Source of the DNA: Halomicrobium urmianum
GTDB taxonomy: Archaea > Halobacteriota > Halobacteria > Halobacteriales > Haloarculaceae
DNA: 64,000 nucleotides
Assembly: GCF_020217425.1 (NCBI RefSeq)
Contig: NZ_CP084090.1
Span: 1,302,001-1,366,000 of the forward strand
Direction: 5' to 3'
Shown piece by piece: positions 16,539-25,012 of the stretch. The position numbers were made by a program, and so were the translations under genes. The notes below the pieces were generated by a model, which was not told the DNA's origin, made no database searches, and saw only the letters and a program-made list of their open reading frames with translations. The stretch's first letter is position 1, and every line of letters starts with the position of its first letter.

Positions 16539-17597
16539 TCAGTCCGCGTCGCTCCGGTCGAGGGCGACCCTCCGGGTCTCGTAGTTCTCGAGGAAGGCGG
16601 CGTTCCCGCCGACGCTGACGACCTCGTCGCCGCGGTCGACGAGCAGCGAGTGCTCGACGGGGAAGTCGTTGGTCGCCGGTTCGACGAGGCCCTGCCTGGT
16701 GTCGACGACCGTTCCCGAGAGCGTGTCCCACTCGTCGCCGTCGACCGGCCGGGCCGTGGCCTCGACGGCGAGGGACTCGCCCTCGCGCAGGCGCAGCGTG
16801 GCGTCGAGGACGGCGTGACGGAAGTTGTCGTAGACGGCCGGCAGCGGTCGGGGATCGGCGACGTACGTCTCGGCCCCCATCGGCCAGTAGTTCCCCATGA
16901 ACGAGCCGACCAGCACCGGCACGATCTGCTCCTGGCCGAAGGCGATGGCCTCCTGGTCGGACTTCGTCCGGGTGACCATCTCGACCGGCGCGACCACGCC
17001 GTAAGTGGCGTCGACGGTCAGCAGCAGGGGCGTCGGGTACTCCCAGGCCCGCGCGACCGTCGCGATGCCGTCGACGTCAGGCGACTCGTCGGTCGGCGCG
17101 TCGACCACGAGCACTCGGGAGACGACCCCGCGGTCGACGGCGGCCCGGAGGTCGGGAGCCAGCTCCTCCAGGTGGGCGTGGGGGATCGAGAGCGTGATCT
17201 CCGTCTCCGCGCGGGCGACGAACGCCGAGATGCGATCGAGCATCGTCGGCCGCGACTTGACGACGTCGAACTCCCTGACGTCGGGGTCGACCCGGGCGAA
17301 CCGGTCGTCCAGCGCCGACTCGATGGCCGAGAGGTCCCCGGTCAGCGCGTCGATGGCCTCTTCGGGCGGGCGGGCGCGGATCTCCGTCGGGACCGCGTGG
17401 TCGGCGACGTCGACAAAGCCGCGCTCCTCCAGGCGCTCGCTGATGCTGTAGACGTACCGCTTCGATACCCCCGTCGCGTCGGCGACCTCCGCCGCCGTCC
17501 CCGACCCCCGCTCGAGGATCGACAGGTAGGTCTCCACCGCCTTCTCGGAGAACCCCAGTCGTTCGAGTCGCTCTACGAGCGTCGCGTCGTCCATCAT
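16539..17597 (-). CDS. TrmB-family transcriptional regulator
   Basis: 352-aa regulator: N-terminal winged helix (LERLGFSEKAVETYLSILER, GVSKRYVYSISERLEERGFV), a coiled-coil linker, and a C-terminal effector domain with PLD-like and sugar-binding halves, as in TrmB proteins that control sugar uptake and gluconeogenesis. A TTG at 17621 would add eight residues, but the ATG at 17597 (MMDDATLVERLERLGF) is preferred as the family start. The neighbours are a binding lipoprotein and an alpha-glucosidase, the probable targets. Confidence 0.9.
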   Translation of the reverse strand: MMDDATLVERLERLGFSEKAVETYLSILERGSGTAAEVADATGVSKRYVYSISERLEERGFVDVADHAVPTEIRARPPEEAIDALTGDLSAIESALDDRFARVDPDVREFDVVKSRPTMLDRISAFVARAETEITLSIPHAHLEELAPDLRAAVDRGVVSRVLVVDAPTDESPDVDGIATVARAWEYPTPLLLTVDATYGVVAPVEMVTRTKSDQEAIAFGQEQIVPVLVGSFMGNYWPMGAETYVADPRPLPAVYDNFRHAVLDATLRLREGESLAVEATARPVDGDEWDTLSGTVVDTRQGLVEPATNDFPVEHSLLVDRGDEVVSVGGNAAFLENYETRRVALDRSDAD

Positions 17598-17767
17598 CTT
17601 GTACCGATCGGTCGTTAGCAATTAATGGTACGTCTCGGATCGGCCCGCGGTCGCGATGCCGCCGGGCCCGGTTCGAACCGCGGCGGGGACACCGGGGAAA
17701 CGGCGCGGCGGTCGACGCCGGCCGCGAGACCTCGGGGCCGTCGTGGCAGACAGCTCCGGTCGTGCGC

Positions 17768-19630
17768 CTACTCGCCGGCGTAGCTCAGGTCGCCCTGCTT
17801 GGTGAGCCAGTAGGGCGCCCAGTGGACCTGGTAGGCTTCGGAGCCCTGCTCGGGGACGTCCCACTCGTCGTTCGTCAGGAACGTCTGATCCTGCTTCTCC
17901 ATCACGGTGATGATCGGCAGGTCGACGTTGGTCACCCAGGCGAGTTCCGTGATGATCTCCTGGGTGAGCTCGTCGTCGGTGGTCTGGGAGAGCTCCTCCA
18001 GGCGGTCGCTGGGGTTGACGGTCATCTCGTTGCCGTCCATGTCCGGCACGGTCACGTCACCCTCGGACCCGCCCTGTGCCTCTACCAGCGACGGGTAGTT
18101 GAACGGCACCGTGTTGTGCTGGAGCAGCTGCTGCTGCAGCGAGAAGTAGGGGAACGCCGCCTGGGCGCCGCCGGGGATCCAGGCGCCGGCCGTCAGCACG
18201 AAGTCGCCGTTGGGCCAGGCCGTGCTGGCCAGCGAGTCGAAGCTCCGCGCGTCGACCGTGGCGTCGAAGCCGAACGAGGCGAGCTGGTCGACGATGGTCT
18301 CCGTCGCCGTCACCCAGTCGCTCCAGCCCTGTGGGGCGCTGACGGGGAGCTTGACCGCGTTGCCGTCCGGATCCTGCCAGGTACCGTTGTTCTTCGAGTA
18401 GCCGGCCTCCTCGAGGACGGCCGTCGCCTCGTCGGTCATCGACTCGTCGACGCCGTACGCGTTGAAGTCGCTCATGGCGTCGCCGAGCCACCGCTCCTGG
18501 TCGGCGGAGGGAATGGCCACCGGCAGCGGCGGAACCGTCTTCAGCGTGTTCCCGACGTTGTTTACGACCTGTTCGCGGTTGATCACGTACTGGATAGCCT
18601 GTCGCACCGCGCGGTCGCCGGCGTGCTCGTGGTCGTGGTTGGGGACGAGCCCGTACCCCCACTTCCCGGGGATGGTCTCCATCTGGACGCTGTCGGGCAT
18701 CTGATCGACCACCTCGGGGGAGGCGAACAGCGTGTGCACGGAGTCGATCTCCATGTTGATCAGCGCCTGGTGGGTCTGCTGGTTGCCATCGATGTACCGG
18801 AACGCGAACTCGCTGAAGTTGATGTTCCCCGAGTCGGGGTGGTCGTCGCGGCGGGTAGTGAGCAGCTGCTGCTGGCCGGCCCGCTCCAGCGAGAACGGTC
18901 CCGAGGCGACGACGTCCTGGTAGGCGAACTCCTGAAGCTGTCGAGCGGCCTCGTCGTTGCCCTCGTTCTCCATGACCTCCAGGTACTCGCCGAAGATGTC
19001 GGCCTTCTGCTGGACCCAGTTGTCCGTCAGCGCGTCGTACTCGACGATGGTCGGGTTGACGTCGCCGTCGATGTTGAGCACGACCGTCTTGTCGTCCGGC
19101 GTGTCGATGCTCGACACGTAGTTCCACAGCGAGCCGCCGGTCAGCTGGTTGAGCCGGAGCTGGACCGCGAGGTCCTCGCTCGTGACGTCGTCGCCGTTGT
19201 CCCAGGTCAGGTCCTCCCGGATCGCCATCTCGAAGGTGTCGCCGGTGAACTCCCAGTCCTGGATGGCGTGGGGCGTCATCTCCCCTTTCGCGTAGTTGAA
19301 CTTCACGAACTCGTCGAAGAGGACGTTGAACGCGACCGCGGAGTAGCTGTTGGGGTTCTGCTCGTTGAACTGGACGTTCGCCGGGACCAGATTCGCCCAG
19401 CCGAGGTGCGTGACGTCGTGGACCTGCTGGCTCCCGCCGTCGCCGCCGTCTCCGTCCGATCCGTTACCGCCGTCCGACCCGTCGGACCCGTCACCGCCGT
19501 CGGACCCGTCACCGTCGTCGCCGCCACCGCCGTCTCCGCCACAGCCGGCGAGGGCGGCCACACCCGACGCGCCCGCGAGTCGCACGAACTGGCGGCGGTT
19601 GAGGAGGTCTCGGTATCGGTCATATGTCAT
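17768..19630 (-). CDS. ABC transporter family-5 substrate-binding lipoprotein (orphan)
   Basis: 620-aa extracellular binding protein. The Tat signal RRQFVRLAGASGVAALAGC places the lipid-anchored Cys at residue 30; a Gly/Asp/Ser-rich tether (about 31-66) follows. The fold is SBP_bac_5 (DppA/OppA type), with LTWDNGDDVTSEDLAVQLRL, DDKTVVLNIDGD, DRAVRQAIQYVINREQVVNN and a late GYSKNNGTWQDPDGNAVKL segment. No permease or ATPase gene adjoins it, which is unusual for this family. The substrate could be peptides or oligosaccharides; a TrmB regulator downstream and a divergent GH13 enzyme favour sugars. Confidence 0.9.
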   Translation of the reverse strand: MTYDRYRDLLNRRQFVRLAGASGVAALAGCGGDGGGGDDGDGSDGGDGSDGSDGGNGSDGDGGDGGSQQVHDVTHLGWANLVPANVQFNEQNPNSYSAVAFNVLFDEFVKFNYAKGEMTPHAIQDWEFTGDTFEMAIREDLTWDNGDDVTSEDLAVQLRLNQLTGGSLWNYVSSIDTPDDKTVVLNIDGDVNPTIVEYDALTDNWVQQKADIFGEYLEVMENEGNDEAARQLQEFAYQDVVASGPFSLERAGQQQLLTTRRDDHPDSGNINFSEFAFRYIDGNQQTHQALINMEIDSVHTLFASPEVVDQMPDSVQMETIPGKWGYGLVPNHDHEHAGDRAVRQAIQYVINREQVVNNVGNTLKTVPPLPVAIPSADQERWLGDAMSDFNAYGVDESMTDEATAVLEEAGYSKNNGTWQDPDGNAVKLPVSAPQGWSDWVTATETIVDQLASFGFDATVDARSFDSLASTAWPNGDFVLTAGAWIPGGAQAAFPYFSLQQQLLQHNTVPFNYPSLVEAQGGSEGDVTVPDMDGNEMTVNPSDRLEELSQTTDDELTQEIITELAWVTNVDLPIITVMEKQDQTFLTNDEWDVPEQGSEAYQVHWAPYWLTKQGDLSYAGE

Positions 19631-19659
19631 GGTCTACCACGGTTCGAGGATTGAGGAGA

Positions 19660-19672
19660 TAGATAATAAAAA
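19660..19672 (-). promoter_or_regulatory. Putative promoter of the binding-lipoprotein gene
   Basis: AT-rich tract (minus strand AATTTTTATTATC) centred about 36 nt before the ATG at 19630, in an otherwise GC-rich background. This is consistent with a TATA box and a short leader. Confidence 0.4.
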
Positions 19673-19882
19673 TTTGGTCCATATTTGCGTCGTCACCCGC
19701 GACCTGTGAGAGCAGATCGCTCACGTCCGATTCAGTTGTACGCCGTTTACCGGGTGCGAGAGCCCTGTTCCGAGATGCGATCCGTTTCGTGACCAGTCGG
19801 CTGAGACACTGCTGTTCGAATCGCGAAAATCGAGTTCAACACAGACAGAACCTTCTATAGCCGGGACGGCGAACGATCAGGC

Positions 19883-21589
19883 ATGACAGACCGCGCGTGG
19901 TGGAAGGAGGCCGTCGTCTATCAGGTCTACCCGCGGAGCTTCAACGACACGGACGGCGACGGGGTCGGGGACCTCCCCGGCGTCGTCGAGAAGGTCGACT
20001 ACCTCGACGAGCTGGGCGTCGACGTCGTCTGGCTCAACCCGGTCTACGAGTCGCCGATGGCCGACAACGGCTACGACATCGCCGACTACCGGTCGATCCA
20101 CCCCGAGTTCGGGGACATGAACGTCTGGGAGCGGCTACTGGACGAACTGCACGACCGTGACATGCGGCTCATCATGGACCTCGTGGTCAACCACACCTCC
20201 GACGAGCACGAGTGGTTCCGGCGCTCGCGGGAGGGCGAGGACCCCTACGACGACTACTACTACTGGGCGGACGGCACGCCGCCGGGCGAGGGCGACGCGG
20301 GCGACAGTGCTGACGCAGACGGGGCCGCCGGCCAGCCCCCGAATAACTGGGAGTCGTTCTTCGAGGCCTCCGCCTGGACCTACGACGAGGAGCGCGGCCA
20401 GTACTACCTCCACCTGTTCGACCGGAAGCAACCGGACCTCGACTGGCGCAACCCCGAGGTCCGCGAGGCAGTCTACGACATGATGACCTGGTGGCTGGAG
20501 AAGGGCATCGACGGCTTCCGGATGGACGTGATCAACCTCATCTCAAAGACCGAGGGGCTGCCCGACGGCGACCCCGACGCCGGGATGACCGGCGCCGAGC
20601 ACTTCGTCAGCGGTCCCCGCTTCCAGGAGTACCTCGACGAGATGGTCGACCGCACCGTCGGGAACTACGACGTGATGACCGTCGGCGAGATGGTCGGCGT
20701 CGACGCCGCGGAGGCCCGCGAGTACGTCGGCGAGAGCGGCCTCTCGATGCTGATCCACTTCGAGCACATGACCGTCGACACCGGCGACGGCGGCAAGTGG
20801 GACGTCACCGACCTCGACCTGCTCGAACTCAAGGACGTCGTCACCGACTGGCAGGAGCAACTGGCCGACGAGGGCTGGAACTGCCTGTACCTCAGCAACC
20901 ACGACCAGCCGCGCGCCGTCTCGCGGTTCGGCGACGACGGGGAGTACCGCCGCGAGTCCGCGAAGATGCTCGCCACGTTCCTGTTCACCCTGCAGGGCAC
21001 GCCCTTCGTCTTCCAGGGGCAGGAGATCGGGATGACCAACGCGACGTTCGAGTCGCGCGAAGACGTCCGCGACGTCGAGGCGGCGAACTTCGTCGACCGG
21101 GCGCTGGCCTCCGGCGAGTACGATAGCTACGACGAGGTCCGCCCGCTGATCGAGTCCCGGAGCCGCGACAATGCCCGGACGCCCATGCAGTGGACCGACG
21201 GCGAGAACGCCGGCTTCACCGAAGGCGACCCCTGGATCCACGTCAACGAGAACCGCGACGAGGTCAACGTCGCGGCGGCCCGCGCCGATCCGGACTCCGT
21301 CTGGCACTACTACCGGAAGCTGATCGACCTCCGCGAGGAGCGGGACGTGTTCGTCTACGGCGACTACGAACTGCTGTTGCCCGACCACCCCGACGTGTTC
21401 GCCTACCGGCGGACCCTCGAAGACGATGCCCTGCTCGTCGCCTGCAACTTCTCCGGCGAGGAACAGGCCGTCTCGCTGCCCGCCCCCGACGGCCGCGTCG
21501 GCCGGGTGATCGGCAACTACCCCGAGGCGGACGAGTCGCCCGGCGACGCCACCCTCCGGCCGTACGAGGCGCGCGTCTGGGAGCGCTGA
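19883..21589 (+). CDS. GH13 alpha-glucosidase (oligo-1,6-glucosidase type)
   Basis: 568-aa cytoplasmic glycoside hydrolase of the alpha-amylase clan. It begins WWKEAVVYQVYPRSFNDTDG, typical of alpha-glucosidases. The catalytic triad is intact: nucleophile Asp215 (GFRMDVINL), acid/base Glu269 (VGEMVG) and Asp341 (SNHDQPR). The calcium/loop motif NDTDGDGVGDLPGV and DLVVNHTSDEHEWF are also present. A small Ala/Asp/Gly-rich insert (about residues 133-150) is a haloarchaeal feature. It is divergent from the binding-lipoprotein gene, sharing its 250-nt promoter region. Confidence 0.95.
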   Translation: MTDRAWWKEAVVYQVYPRSFNDTDGDGVGDLPGVVEKVDYLDELGVDVVWLNPVYESPMADNGYDIADYRSIHPEFGDMNVWERLLDELHDRDMRLIMDLVVNHTSDEHEWFRRSREGEDPYDDYYYWADGTPPGEGDAGDSADADGAAGQPPNNWESFFEASAWTYDEERGQYYLHLFDRKQPDLDWRNPEVREAVYDMMTWWLEKGIDGFRMDVINLISKTEGLPDGDPDAGMTGAEHFVSGPRFQEYLDEMVDRTVGNYDVMTVGEMVGVDAAEAREYVGESGLSMLIHFEHMTVDTGDGGKWDVTDLDLLELKDVVTDWQEQLADEGWNCLYLSNHDQPRAVSRFGDDGEYRRESAKMLATFLFTLQGTPFVFQGQEIGMTNATFESREDVRDVEAANFVDRALASGEYDSYDEVRPLIESRSRDNARTPMQWTDGENAGFTEGDPWIHVNENRDEVNVAAARADPDSVWHYYRKLIDLREERDVFVYGDYELLLPDHPDVFAYRRTLEDDALLVACNFSGEEQAVSLPAPDGRVGRVIGNYPEADESPGDATLRPYEARVWER

Positions 21590-21608
21590 TCCGGCGTCCC
21601 CGGGCCGC

Positions 21609-22466
21609 TCACTCGCGCCGGAACTCGTCGGCGTAGTCGCGCACGTAGTCCCGGATCGTCCGGGGCGGCCGGTTGAGGAGGCGCTCGACGTCGCCTGTCA
21701 CGCGGTCTGCCAGCCCCAGTCGTGCCGTCGTGTAGACGCCGACCATCAGCAGGGCGAACCCGAGCGGCCGGCCGCTGGCGTATTCCCGTCGGATGAAGGC
21801 GGGTATCGAGGGGTCGCCGTAGGTGATCCGACGCCCGAGCGCGTCCGAGAAGGCGGCCGCCACCTCGTCGTAGGTCAGCGCCTCGGGACCGGTCAGGTCG
21901 TACGCGACGTTCCGGTGGCCCCGCTCCGTCAGGACGGCCGCACCGACGGCGCCGACGTCGCGGGCGTCGACGAAGCTGGTCGCCCCGTCGCCGGCCGGCA
22001 CGGATATCTCGTCGCGCTCGACGACGTCCCGGGCGTGGACCTCGTGCAGGTTCTGCGCGAAGAAGGAGGCCCGCAGGAACGCGTGATCGACCGCCGCGTC
22101 CGCGAGGTGGCGCTCGATCCGGTGGTGGGGGATCAGGGGATTCCGCTCCGCGCCCAGCGTCGAGAGGTAGGCGACCCGCCCGACGCCGACGCGGGCGGCG
22201 GCGTCCGCGAAGTCCGTCAGGCGGCCCCGGGCCACGCCCGGCGGACGGACGAGGAAGAGTCCGTCGACGCCCTCCAGCGCGGAGCCCCACGTCTCAGGCC
22301 GCTCGAAGTCGAATGCGACGGGTCGGGCGCCTCCCGAGAGCGCGTCGCCGGCGCCGTCGGGGTCGCGGGTCCCGGCCAGCGCCGTCGCCCCGCGGTCGAC
22401 CAGTTCCGTGACGACGTGCCGGCCGACGGTGCCCGTCGCGGCCGTGACGAGGACCGTCTCGGCCAT
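21609..22466 (-). CDS. NmrA-like NAD(P)-binding oxidoreductase
   Basis: 285 aa, atypical short-chain dehydrogenase of the NmrA/SDR-a5 kind. The Rossmann start is TVLVTAATGTVGRHVVTEL. YLSTLGAERNPLIPHHRIER lies in the middle, and LTGPEALTYDEVAAAFSDAL and the NRPPRTIRDYVRDYADEF end are typical. The usual catalytic YxxxK is replaced by an HHRIER stretch, as in NmrA-like regulators and quinone reductases. It is convergent with the GH13 gene (19-nt gap). The substrate is unknown. Confidence 0.88.
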   Translation of the reverse strand: MAETVLVTAATGTVGRHVVTELVDRGATALAGTRDPDGAGDALSGGARPVAFDFERPETWGSALEGVDGLFLVRPPGVARGRLTDFADAAARVGVGRVAYLSTLGAERNPLIPHHRIERHLADAAVDHAFLRASFFAQNLHEVHARDVVERDEISVPAGDGATSFVDARDVGAVGAAVLTERGHRNVAYDLTGPEALTYDEVAAAFSDALGRRITYGDPSIPAFIRREYASGRPLGFALLMVGVYTTARLGLADRVTGDVERLLNRPPRTIRDYVRDYADEFRRE

Positions 22467-22661
22467 CGGTCACCGCCCTCCCGTCCGTAGCGGTCGGACG
22501 GGCCGCCCGGGGCAGTCGCTCCGCACTGTCGCGCCGAACTCCGTGGTACCCATGTCACCCCGTAGGGCGCGAGCCGTGAAATGCGTGAAGCTTCGCGGGG
22601 CCGAAGCATCGAGCCGCTCTCCGGGGGTCGCCGACCGCGACGCCCGAGTCCCGCCCGGCAG

Positions 22662-23504
22662 CTATAGCCCCGCCCGCTCGAAGGCCTCGTCCAGAGACTC
22701 TTTCGTCCGCCGCGCCGCCGCCTCGTCGTCCATCGCCTCGACCTCGTCGCTGAACGGTTCGACCGTCACCGCGCCCTCGTAGCCGATCCGGTCGAGGTGC
22801 CCCAGGAACGCCTCGACGTCGATCACGCCGGTCTCGGCGGGGAGGCGCCGCTCCGTGTCGATCTGCTCCTCCCGGGGGATCCCCTCGGGCGCGTCGTTGA
22901 GGTGGACGTCGACGACGTCGTCCCGGTCCAGCGACTCGAGCGCGTCGATCGATCCGCCGGCGGCGTACCAGTGCCAGCTGTCGAGCTGGAGTCCCACGGT
23001 GTCGGGGTCGACGGCGTCGCACAGCTCCAGCATCCCCTCGGCGGTGTGGACGAAGTCGTGCTCGTGGCCCTCGCGCAGGGTCTCCGGCCCGAGGAACTCC
23101 AGGCCGAGTTCGAGGCCGTGGTCAGCCAGGATCCCGGCCGGTCGCTCCAGGCGCTCCCGGTGGAACCGGAAGTTGTCCTCGAAGTCGCGCTCGTCGCTGA
23201 ACGACCAGATGAACTGGGTCGCGCAGTCGCAGCCGATCGCCGCGAGGTCGGACGCGACGGTCTCCAGCGCGTCGACGTCGTCCTCGTACTCGTCCTCGTC
23301 GGCCGTGACCGCGACCGGGAGCCCGGCGCTGCCCGTCCGCAGGCCGTGTTCGTCGAGCACCGCGCGGTACTCGTCGGGCCCGTGCTCGGTGAGGTAGTCG
23401 AGGTCGACCTGAATCGCGTCGAAGCCCGCGTCAGCGGCGAGTTCGGCCGCCTCGGGGAACGGGCGGTCGATGCCGATGTCGCCGGGACCGAGTGAGGTGT
23501 ACAT
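22662..23504 (-). CDS. Sugar phosphate isomerase/epimerase family TIM-barrel protein
   Basis: 280-aa AP-endonuclease-2/xylose-isomerase-like barrel. Supporting segments are FDAIQVDLDYLTEHGPDEYR, LGLEFLGPETLREGHEHDFV, TVGLQLDSWHWYAAGGSIDA and DVVDVHLNDAPEGIPREEQI, ending with GYEGAVTVEPFSDEVEAMDD. The metal ligands expected of the family (Glu, Asp, His, Glu) are present in those motifs. The substrate is not known; nearby MFS and GH genes suggest sugar metabolism. Confidence 0.9.
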   Translation of the reverse strand: MYTSLGPGDIGIDRPFPEAAELAADAGFDAIQVDLDYLTEHGPDEYRAVLDEHGLRTGSAGLPVAVTADEDEYEDDVDALETVASDLAAIGCDCATQFIWSFSDERDFEDNFRFHRERLERPAGILADHGLELGLEFLGPETLREGHEHDFVHTAEGMLELCDAVDPDTVGLQLDSWHWYAAGGSIDALESLDRDDVVDVHLNDAPEGIPREEQIDTERRLPAETGVIDVEAFLGHLDRIGYEGAVTVEPFSDEVEAMDDEAAARRTKESLDEAFERAGL

Positions 23505-23565
23505 CGATCCACACCACGGCGTGGTGCCTGTTGCATCTTGCCATTCGTAGCCCGTCGCGTGATCG

Positions 23566-23640
23566 GACCGGCGACGGGATGGACTGGCAACGGAGACTGG
23601 TGACTGGAGAGACTGGCGACGGGAGGGACTGGCGGCGGGG
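23566..23640. repeat. Degenerate tandem repeat, unit about 14-16 nt
   Basis: About five imperfect units of the form GACTGGCGACGGGA occur head to tail in the 216-nt gap between the isomerase and MFS genes. They are divergent in sequence and unit length. No coding potential is supported. Confidence 0.55.
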
Positions 23641-23694
23641 ACCGAGCAGAAACCGTGTCGGTCCCGGCCGAATTGTCCGGTGACGGGAGCGTTT

Positions 23695-23712
23695 TGACTG
23701 AACGTCCAGTCA
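23695..23712 (+). promoter_or_regulatory. Palindromic operator candidate upstream of the MFS gene
   Basis: TGACTG-AACGTC-CAGTCA is a perfect inverted repeat with 6-bp arms and a 6-nt spacer ending 9 nt before the MFS start. The sequence type resembles operators of TetR/AcrR repressors. No TetR gene is in the window. Confidence 0.5.
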
Positions 23713-23720
23713 GCCGCGGT

Positions 23721-24959
23721 ATGGCCGATCGCTTCCAGTTCTATCCCCTCTACCTGACGCGGTTCGTCGCGAGTCTCGGCTACATCACGCTACTGACGCT
23801 GTTGCCGACGTACATCGAGGCCCTGGGCGCGACGGGCGTCGTGGCCGGCCTGTTCGTCACGGCCCTGGGGGTCGGCCGGACGGTAGCCATCCTCCCGCTG
23901 GGCTGGGCGGCCGACCGCTACGACAAGCGCGCTATCCTACTGTTCTCGCTGCTGCTCAGCGGCGTCTCCTACGGCCTCTTTACCCTCGTTGACTCGTCGC
24001 TCGGGTTCATCGTCGCCCGGACGCTCCAGGGTCTGGGCATGGTCGGCACCGGGATGGTGAGCCTCGCGCTGGTCGGCGACCTCGCGGCGGCCGACGACCG
24101 GGCCAACCAGATCGGGAAGTACAACTCCTGGCGGATGGCCGCCGGCGTCATCGGCACGCTCGGCGCGGGCGTCCTCTACGACTACTACGGGTTCGACCCC
24201 ATCTTCGCCGTCCTCGTGGTGCTGTTCGCGCTGGCGCTCGTCGGCGTCTGGTGGCTCGTCGACAGCGACGACACGACGGTCACCTCCTTCGCCTTCTTCG
24301 ACCTGGCGCTGAACGACCGGATCCTCACGGTCACGAGCTTCCGGGCGCAGTACGCCGTCTCCGTGACGCTGGTCCGCAACTGGATGCCCATCTTCGTCGG
24401 CGTCGCCGTGGCGCGGGGCGGGCTGGCGCTTTCCGCCACCGCCGTCGGCGTCGTCGTCGCCACCGAGAAGTTCACCAACATGCTCGGCCAGCCGTTCGCA
24501 GGCCGGCTCTCGGACCGCTACGGCCGCGGCCTGTTCATGGCGGTGGGCGGCGGCGCCTACGGGCTGGTCGCGCTGGCCATCCCGCTAGCGCCCGCCGCGG
24601 GCGAGGCGCTGGGGCTCGCCGCGACGCTCCCCGTCCTCGGGACGATGCCGGCCGCCTTCTTCGTCGCCGTCGCGCTCAACGGGCTGCTCGGGCTGGCCGA
24701 CAGCCTCCGCGAGCCGGCCAGCATGGCGCTGTTCGCCGACGAGGGGAAGGGCAGCGGCATCACCAGTAGCTTCGGCATCCGCGGGCTGGTCTGGCGGCCC
24801 GGCGCACTGATCGCGCCGCTCGTGGGCGGGTACCTGATGGACACCGCCGGCATGAACTGGGTGTTCGTCCTCGCGGGCGTCACCGCGCTGACCGGCGTCG
24901 CGACGTTCCTCGGCATCGTCTCGAAGCGGTACGGCCCGCGGGAACTCGCGCGCTGGTAG
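23721..24959 (+). CDS. MFS transporter
   Basis: 412-aa, 12-helix major facilitator. The A-motif is visible as GWAADRYDKRAILLFS after helix 2 and again as GRLSDRYGRGLFMAVG in the second half. The start ATG at 23721 (MADRFQFYPLYLTRFVASLG) sits right after the palindromic operator candidate; the longer frame upstream would run through that operator and is not used. Resembles drug/metabolite exporters; the substrate is unknown. Confidence 0.9.
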   Translation: MADRFQFYPLYLTRFVASLGYITLLTLLPTYIEALGATGVVAGLFVTALGVGRTVAILPLGWAADRYDKRAILLFSLLLSGVSYGLFTLVDSSLGFIVARTLQGLGMVGTGMVSLALVGDLAAADDRANQIGKYNSWRMAAGVIGTLGAGVLYDYYGFDPIFAVLVVLFALALVGVWWLVDSDDTTVTSFAFFDLALNDRILTVTSFRAQYAVSVTLVRNWMPIFVGVAVARGGLALSATAVGVVVATEKFTNMLGQPFAGRLSDRYGRGLFMAVGGGAYGLVALAIPLAPAAGEALGLAATLPVLGTMPAAFFVAVALNGLLGLADSLREPASMALFADEGKGSGITSSFGIRGLVWRPGALIAPLVGGYLMDTAGMNWVFVLAGVTALTGVATFLGIVSKRYGPRELARW

Positions 24960-25012
24960 TCGCCCGGGGGACCGCGGGAGAGGCCAGGACGACCGTCCGG
25001 CGGCTGGCGGGA

